From positions 151,100-215,099 of the forward strand of contig NZ_NUUX01000010.1 in NCBI RefSeq assembly GCF_002564465.1: DNA of 64,000 nucleotides, read 5' to 3'. The translations under genes and the position numbers were made by a program. Shown here one piece after another: positions 63,892-64,000 of the stretch; the stretch's first letter is position 1, and each line of letters begins with the position of its first letter. The notes beneath the pieces were generated by a model. That model searched no databases, was not told where the DNA came from, and worked only from the letters and a program-made list of their open reading frames with translations. The DNA comes from Bacillus sp. AFS088145. GTDB lineage: Bacteria; Bacillota; Bacilli; Bacillales; Bacillaceae_G.

Positions 63892-63985
63892 CTTATTGAA
63901 CTAACGCAGAGCTTAAGTTAAAAAACATGATCGGCTGAAAAGTCGATTTTTTTAATGGAACTAAATGGCAGTTTAGTTGAATAAG
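63892..63985 (+). repeat. DHR copy 22 (complete)
   Basis: Hairpin 1 TTATTGAACTAACGCAGAG then CTTAAGTTAAAAAAC; terminator GATCGGCT GAAA AGTCGATT with T-run; hairpin 2 ATGGAACTAAATGGCAG then TTTAGTTGAATAAG. It lies at the window's right edge, so the array probably continues. Confidence 0.88.
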
Positions 63986-64000
63986 AAAACACGAATTTTC

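Noticed and set aside
37341..63985. CRISPR array
   Set aside because: Repeats are palindromic pairs separated by whole genes of varied length, not by short uniform spacers, and no cas gene is present.
36741..63985. Classical integron with integrase
   Set aside because: No tyrosine recombinase or integrase reading frame occurs on either strand; only the cassette-like layout and arm consensus are present.
36741..64000. Prophage or integrative element
   Set aside because: No phage structural, integrase, relaxase or transposase gene was recognised, and there are no flanking att repeats that I can see.

Overview
The window is chromosomal DNA from a low-GC, endospore-forming Firmicute of the family Bacillaceae. 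The evidence is spore genes (sspN, tlp, a SleL-type cortex lytic enzyme), T-box leaders ahead of glyQS and ileS, Zur boxes, and the partly conserved B. subtilis-like order yneN(tail) - tlp - yneP - plsY - yneT - parE - parC. The single-chain glycyl-tRNA synthetase and the long IleRS argue against B. subtilis itself. A Gottfriedia or B. cereus-like relative fits, but the species cannot be fixed from sequence reading alone.

1-36.2 kb is mostly ordinary backbone. It holds spore proteins, SleL, a band-7 membrane protein, the YneP thioesterase, PlsY, a two-component system followed by an HtrA protease, a CoA-binding protein and topoisomerase IV (parE-parC, with a LexA-like box at the promoter). 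Next come a complete branched-chain amino acid ABC transporter (livKHMGF), glyQS, small conserved proteins, CorA and ileS. An ArgO/LysE-type exporter divergent from a MocR regulator, a P450, a GNAT, a HAD phosphatase and a 14-TM drug exporter follow. A GC-richer repeat family (three copies, here TAR) sits in or beside terminators at 2.3, 8.8 and 9.4 kb. A seven-unit 21-bp-periodic TTGCA array lies at 20.0 kb.

36.7-64 kb is accessory. It contains more than 20 copies of an intergenic double-hairpin repeat (here DHR). A full copy has hairpin 1 (arms TTCAACTAA and TTAGTTGAA around GCATGC), then a rho-independent terminator of variable sequence, then hairpin 2 (arms TTATTCAAC and GTTGAATAA around TGGCAG). 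Copies sit just 3' of small, mostly unrecognised genes that almost all lie on the + strand, so the region reads as gene-repeat-gene-repeat, like an integron cassette array. The outer arms ATTCAAC and GTTGAAT fit the RYYYAAC / GTTRRRY ends of attC sites. Some copies carry compensatory arm changes, two genes take their stop codon from inside the repeat, and broken or empty units are present. No integrase is in the window. This array is the main candidate for an undescribed system.

Three blocks without internal DHRs interrupt the array. The first is a Zur-regulated zinc block (CobW GTPase, YcgR-like permease, YcgQ-like protein, znuACB) at 42.2-48.0 kb. The second is a PepSY membrane protein plus a FixH-like lipoprotein at 48.9-50.7 kb. 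The third is an EamA exporter / nitroreductase / MocR cluster at 57.2-60.4 kb with two matching palindromic operators. Cargo of the array includes a BluB-like enzyme, a SUKH-DUF4241 protein, a lipoprotein and many small membrane proteins. Pseudogenes (CBO0543 with an amber codon, a frameshifted small membrane protein, a frameshifted DinB, an MFS remnant) are concentrated in this half.
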